Below, piece by piece: positions 5,501 through 8,230 of a DNA stretch of 8,230 nucleotides. Each line of letters starts with the position of its first letter. Within the stretch, counting starts at the first letter, position 1. The translations under genes and the position numbers were made by a program. Location: the NCBI GenBank assembly GCA_947631885.1, contig CANRMZ010000049.1:1-8230 (forward strand), read 5' to 3'. A model generated the notes under the pieces. It saw only the letters and a list, made by a program, of their open reading frames with translations, was not told the origin of the DNA and did no database searches. This DNA comes from an uncultured Bacilli bacterium (GTDB lineage: Bacteria > Bacillota_I > Bacilli_A > RF39 > UBA660).

Positions 5501-6535
5501 CTAACTAAAAAAACTAGGATCTAGATTTAATACATAAGGAAGGGTTGAATCAACCTTTCTATTTTTAAATACCATATTTAATGAAGCGCTTATATCTGGC
5601 TCAATAGCAAGTTCATTTAAGTCTTCTTCACTTAGCTCTCTAATTGCTTCAATTTCTTTATCAGTAATGAAAATCATACAGCTTCTTAAAACTATTTCTG
5701 TAAAAGCAATCTTAGCTTTTTTAATATCAGCTTCCGTTTCGTCTATGGCATCATAATAGGCGTCTAATTGATTAGAAATAATATCAACGATGTAGTCATT
5801 TATAACACTTTTAATAATACTTGATGGCGAAGCTTGGCTATTACCCGTGATATAGGAAGTCCAAACTAAAAAACTTGGCGTCTCAAAATTATTATCTAAT
5901 AAAGATTGTTCCACATCTGGATATATTAAAGCTAAATAAGCTTTTAACTTAGCTAAGATAGGTTTAATATCCACATTAGCTTCATTTTGCATATATTTAT
6001 CAAGCATTACTAAAATAGTTCTTAAGATATCATCTTCAATAGCCATAATAAGTTTGGCTTCTTTGGAAAATGTTTCTTCAATATCTTCATCTTCCGTTTT
6101 ATCTCTTAGTTCTTGAAGAGTATCCGCAAGATCACTCATATCATCGGGAAAATCATCAGGATTAAGGTTGTTAAAAGCCTCGATTTCATCCTCTTCAAAA
6201 GGAGTAGACAATAAAATATCACTAAGTCTTCTGCCTACCCTAATTAAGATTAAATCACTTTCATATTGTCTTTTGATAAATTCTAGCTCATCAGGTAAAA
6301 ACAGTTCTCCTTGAGGAAACAAAAAATCATTTATTTCTTTAACTAGTCTAATATCTTCTTTTAATTCATCATACATTTGGTTTTCTTCAGCTATTACTTT
6401 TCTTACTTCTTTAATTACATCAGGTATAGAATCCGTTTGACCATTAGCTTCATACTCCGCAATTTTTTTATAACACTCTAATACTCTTGAGGATAAAAGA
6501 CTTAATCTATTTGCTATAAATTTATAATATGTCAT
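5501..6535 (-). CDS. Unrecognised acidic, helical 344-residue protein
   Basis: Family not recognised. The ATG at 6533-6535 has GAGGGAA at 6541-6547, 5 nt away, and the frame ends in TAG. The product has no signal peptide or membrane helix and looks almost entirely alpha-helical. Residues 1-75 are helical with heptad-like spacing (LLSSRVLECYKKIAEYEA, VIKEVRKVIAEENQMYDELK). Residues 113-160 are strongly acidic (TPFEEDEIEAF, NPDDFPDDMSDLADTLQEL, KTEDEDIEETF). The second half has more hydrophobic helices (ILRTILVMLDKYM, LAKLKAYLALIYPDVEQSLL). It is monocistronic, facing tRNA-Met across a shared terminator and diverging from the cyclo-ligase gene. A scaffold or adaptor role would be only a guess. 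Confidence 0.8.
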   Translation of the reverse strand: MTYYKFIANRLSLLSSRVLECYKKIAEYEANGQTDSIPDVIKEVRKVIAEENQMYDELKEDIRLVKEINDFLFPQGELFLPDELEFIKRQYESDLILIRVGRRLSDILLSTPFEEDEIEAFNNLNPDDFPDDMSDLADTLQELRDKTEDEDIEETFSKEAKLIMAIEDDILRTILVMLDKYMQNEANVDIKPILAKLKAYLALIYPDVEQSLLDNNFETPSFLVWTSYITGNSQASPSSIIKSVINDYIVDIISNQLDAYYDAIDETEADIKKAKIAFTEIVLRSCMIFITDKEIEAIRELSEEDLNELAIEPDISASLNMVFKNRKVDSTLPYVLNLDPSFFS

Positions 6536-6561
6536 CTATCTTCCCTCTTTCTTGTGTTAAT

Positions 6562-6590
6562 ATTTTATATTAAAACCTAATAATGTACAA
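6562..6590 (-). promoter_or_regulatory. Promoter of the 344-residue gene
   Basis: On the minus strand TTGTAC (6585-6590) and TAAAAT (6562-6567) are spaced 17 nt apart. Initiation near 6555 gives a leader of about 20 nt with the GAGGGAA site. The -35 lies about 20 nt from the -10 of the divergent cyclo-ligase promoter, so the two are close enough to interfere. Confidence 0.55.
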
Positions 6591-6606
6591 TTATATTTTT
6601 AAAAAA

Positions 6607-6615
6607 TGTTATAAT
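6607..6615 (+). promoter_or_regulatory. Extended -10 promoter of the cyclo-ligase gene
   Basis: TGTTATAAT (6607-6615) is a perfect extended -10 without a recognisable -35, which is usual for this promoter type. Initiation is expected around 6622, only about 13 nt before the start codon. The only SD-like sequence is a weak GATGAG, so the leader is very short. Confidence 0.6.
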
Positions 6616-6634
6616 TTTTTATGTGATGAGATAA

Positions 6635-7189
6635 ATGAATAAAAAAAGTTTAAGAGAAATAATTATTAATAAAAGAGATAATCAATCAAAAAAAGAAAGG
6701 CATAATAAAAGCCTTAAAATAATTCAAAATCTAATTAATTTAGATATATATCAAAATAGTAAAGTTATATTATGCTACTCTAATTTTAAAAGCGAAGTTG
6801 AAACTTTGGGGATTATTCAAGACGCTTTAAAAACTAATAAGACTGTAGCTTTTCCTAAGGTAATAAATGATACACGAATAGTCTTTTATCAAATAAACTC
6901 TCTTGATGAGTTAAAGCCTGGTTATCAAGGCATATTGGAGCCAAATAACAATCAACTTGATTATAGTTTAATAAAAGATGCTTTAATGATAGTTCCTGGC
7001 ACCGTTTTTGATACTAAAGGTAATCGCTTAGGTTATGGCAAAGGTTATTATGATAGATTTATAGCTAAATATAAGCCAAAATATACCATTGGTTTGGCTT
7101 ATGAAATACAGTTATCAAATGAGATAATCCCAAGTAAATATGATCAAAAAATAGACGTAGTTATAACGGAAAATAATGTCTATAAATAA
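6635..7189 (+). CDS. yqgN: 5-formyltetrahydrofolate cyclo-ligase (methenyltetrahydrofolate synthetase)
   Basis: The enzyme converts 5-formyltetrahydrofolate plus ATP to 5,10-methenyltetrahydrofolate, returning this storage/inhibitory folate to the one-carbon pool in the cytoplasm. The 184-residue length is typical. Family marks visible are the basic N-terminus MNKKSLREIIINKRD, FPKV at 73-76 and GYQGILEP at 96-103. The phosphate/Mg-binding signature VPGTVFDTKGNRLGYG runs at 120-135, with KGYYDRF following. A C-terminal DVVITE ends the conserved core. The ATG at 6635-6637 gives the usual N-terminus, despite a weak ribosome binding site and very short leader. The gene diverges from the 344-residue gene and converges with the repeat-protein gene, with a 22-nt gap. 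Symbol follows the B. subtilis homologue; E. coli ygfA is equivalent. Confidence 0.95.
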   Translation: MNKKSLREIIINKRDNQSKKERHNKSLKIIQNLINLDIYQNSKVILCYSNFKSEVETLGIIQDALKTNKTVAFPKVINDTRIVFYQINSLDELKPGYQGILEPNNNQLDYSLIKDALMIVPGTVFDTKGNRLGYGKGYYDRFIAKYKPKYTIGLAYEIQLSNEIIPSKYDQKIDVVITENNVYK

Positions 7190-7211
7190 GATGCTTTTCT
7201 AAAGAAAAACC

Positions 7212-8230
7212 TTAATTATACTTATATAGTATGCCATTTACTTTTAAAGCTTTTTGTTTTCCCTCTAAGTCTTTATAGTATCTAACACTTGGTTTCGCCC
7301 TTTCAGATAGTTCCACTAAAATAGCATTATTAGAAAAACTTATAAATTTTTCATCCTTATTATTTGAGGTATAAATAACCTTATTATTTTTATCAAATAA
7401 TTTATAATAACCATCTTCTTCCCCAAAATAATAACCGCCATCAAAAATATCACTCGTAATATTCAAGCTTGTATCTTTATTACATTTAAGTGGCTCAAAT
7501 AACATATTTCCATCTTTATCAATAACTGTATAAAAAGTAAGACCTCCTTGATTATTAAATAATACTAAAGCATTTCCATCTTTATTAAAATAAGAATCTT
7601 TAACATCATAAAAATCTTCAGATAAATCTTTAACGGTTCCTGTTGCAAAATTCACTAATTCTGCATAAGCACCATCATATCCATTAGCATTAACCTCATA
7701 ATTAAATCTTGATACATTTCCTATAAGCATGCCATTTTTAGCCTTAACAAGAGGCCAACTATCAAATAACAAAGTTATTTCCTTTTTTCCTCCATTATCA
7801 TCATAGACTAACAAACAAGGTTTATTAATATCATATGAACATTGATTATCAGTAGCATAATAGCCATCAACAAATTTGCCCATAACCATATCATCAAAAG
7901 TAACAATTTGTTTAGTTTTTGTATTAAAAAATTTTTGATAACTAGAATCTATTCTATACATATTATCGCCAGCTTCAGATATCTTACCTACATATTCCGC
8001 ACTTGGTCCTAAAACATAACTTTCACTTTCAATATCATAAATACCTGTTAAAGTTTGCGAAGAATTATAAGTATCTGTTTGCTCCGTAATGATAAGAAAG
8101 CCACCTGGAATAATCTCTACTTTCTTATTGTATTCACTTCCATCATAAGAATAAACAATATCGCCATTTTGATTAACAATGTTCATTTGCTTGTCATCAT
8201 AAACATCCGCAATTTGCATATATTTTCCCA
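7212..8230 (-). CDS. Partial beta-rich repeat protein (WG-repeat-like), open at the right edge
   Basis: The frame ends in TAA at 7212-7214. It remains open beyond the ATG at 8217-8219 (preceding codons read G-K-Y), so the N-terminus is probably outside the window. A start at that ATG with a weak GGGA is possible but less likely. The visible 335 residues contain irregular beta-hairpin units with a Y/F-D-x-N/D-G turn pattern: NIVNQNGDIVYSYDG (13-27), LLVYDDNGGKKEITLL (136-151), TVIDKDGNMLFEPL (231-244) and YYKLFDKNNKVIYTS (271-285). These resemble WG-type or propeller-like repeats (inference). No membrane helix is seen in this portion; an exported protein anchored at the missing N-terminus is plausible. 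It converges on the cyclo-ligase gene, and I see no strong terminator in the 22-nt gap. Confidence 0.7.
   Translation of the reverse strand, partial: GKYMQIADVYDDKQMNIVNQNGDIVYSYDGSEYNKKVEIIPGGFLIITEQTDTYNSSQTLTGIYDIESESYVLGPSAEYVGKISEAGDNMYRIDSSYQKFFNTKTKQIVTFDDMVMGKFVDGYYATDNQCSYDINKPCLLVYDDNGGKKEITLLFDSWPLVKAKNGMLIGNVSRFNYEVNANGYDGAYAELVNFATGTVKDLSEDFYDVKDSYFNKDGNALVLFNNQGGLTFYTVIDKDGNMLFEPLKCNKDTSLNITSDIFDGGYYFGEEDGYYKLFDKNNKVIYTSNNKDEKFISFSNNAILVELSERAKPSVRYYKDLEGKQKALKVNGILYKYN

Noticed and set aside
7195..7208. TTTTC-TAAA-GAAAA inverted repeat between the convergent genes as a terminator
   Set aside because: Only 5 A/T-rich base pairs and no T-tract follow in either direction.
1..8230. 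Use of the Mycoplasma code (TGA as Trp)
   Set aside because: Trp codons checked are TGG, and ScpA, ScpB and the cyclo-ligase run full length without internal TGA; TGA occurs as the stop of two genes.

Overview
The window is a low-GC, SD-using bacterial chromosome segment. Gene content (ScpA, ScpB, 5-formyltetrahydrofolate cyclo-ligase), AG(A)GG(T)-type ribosome binding sites and a B. subtilis-like elongator tRNA-Met point to Bacillota, most likely an uncultured Bacilli/Mollicutes-like gut lineage (RF39 or a relative; this placement is inference). Tryptophan is encoded by TGG wherever I checked, and the three recognisable families run full length without internal TGA, so the standard bacterial code fits and the Mycoplasma code is not needed.

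Layout, left to right. 1-2050 (minus): a large unrecognised soluble protein of 573 residues. Its reading frame breaks near 330-400, and the coding sequence continues in another frame off the left edge, so this is probably one longer gene with an indel. 2051-2198: its leader, a promoter candidate and the terminator of the next unit. 2199-5236 (minus): a transcription unit read right to left, consisting of a single-pass membrane protein, scpA, scpB, tRNA-Leu(CAA) and a 210-residue orphan gene, closed by an intrinsic terminator at 2167-2200. The tRNA has its own -10 boxes inside an 11-bp perfect inverted repeat. 5237-5368: back-to-back promoters for that operon (minus) and tRNA-Met (plus). 5369-5445: tRNA-Met, followed by a terminator that works in both directions. 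5501-6535 (minus): an acidic, helical orphan protein. 6536-6634: overlapping divergent promoters. 6635-7189 (plus): 5-formyltetrahydrofolate cyclo-ligase. 7212-8230 (minus): the C-terminal part of a beta-rich repeat protein that runs off the right edge.

Functionally, scpA and scpB encode the kleisin and the winged-helix partner of the SMC chromosome condensation complex. The cyclo-ligase feeds folate one-carbon metabolism, and the tRNAs serve translation. The three orphan proteins (573+, 210 and 344 residues) and the membrane protein ahead of scpA have no function I can support. I see no mobile element, CRISPR array, phage gene or convincing novel multi-gene system. The most notable points are the broken frame at the left end, the membrane protein tightly coupled to scpA, and the inverted repeat carrying two -10 boxes in front of tRNA-Leu.
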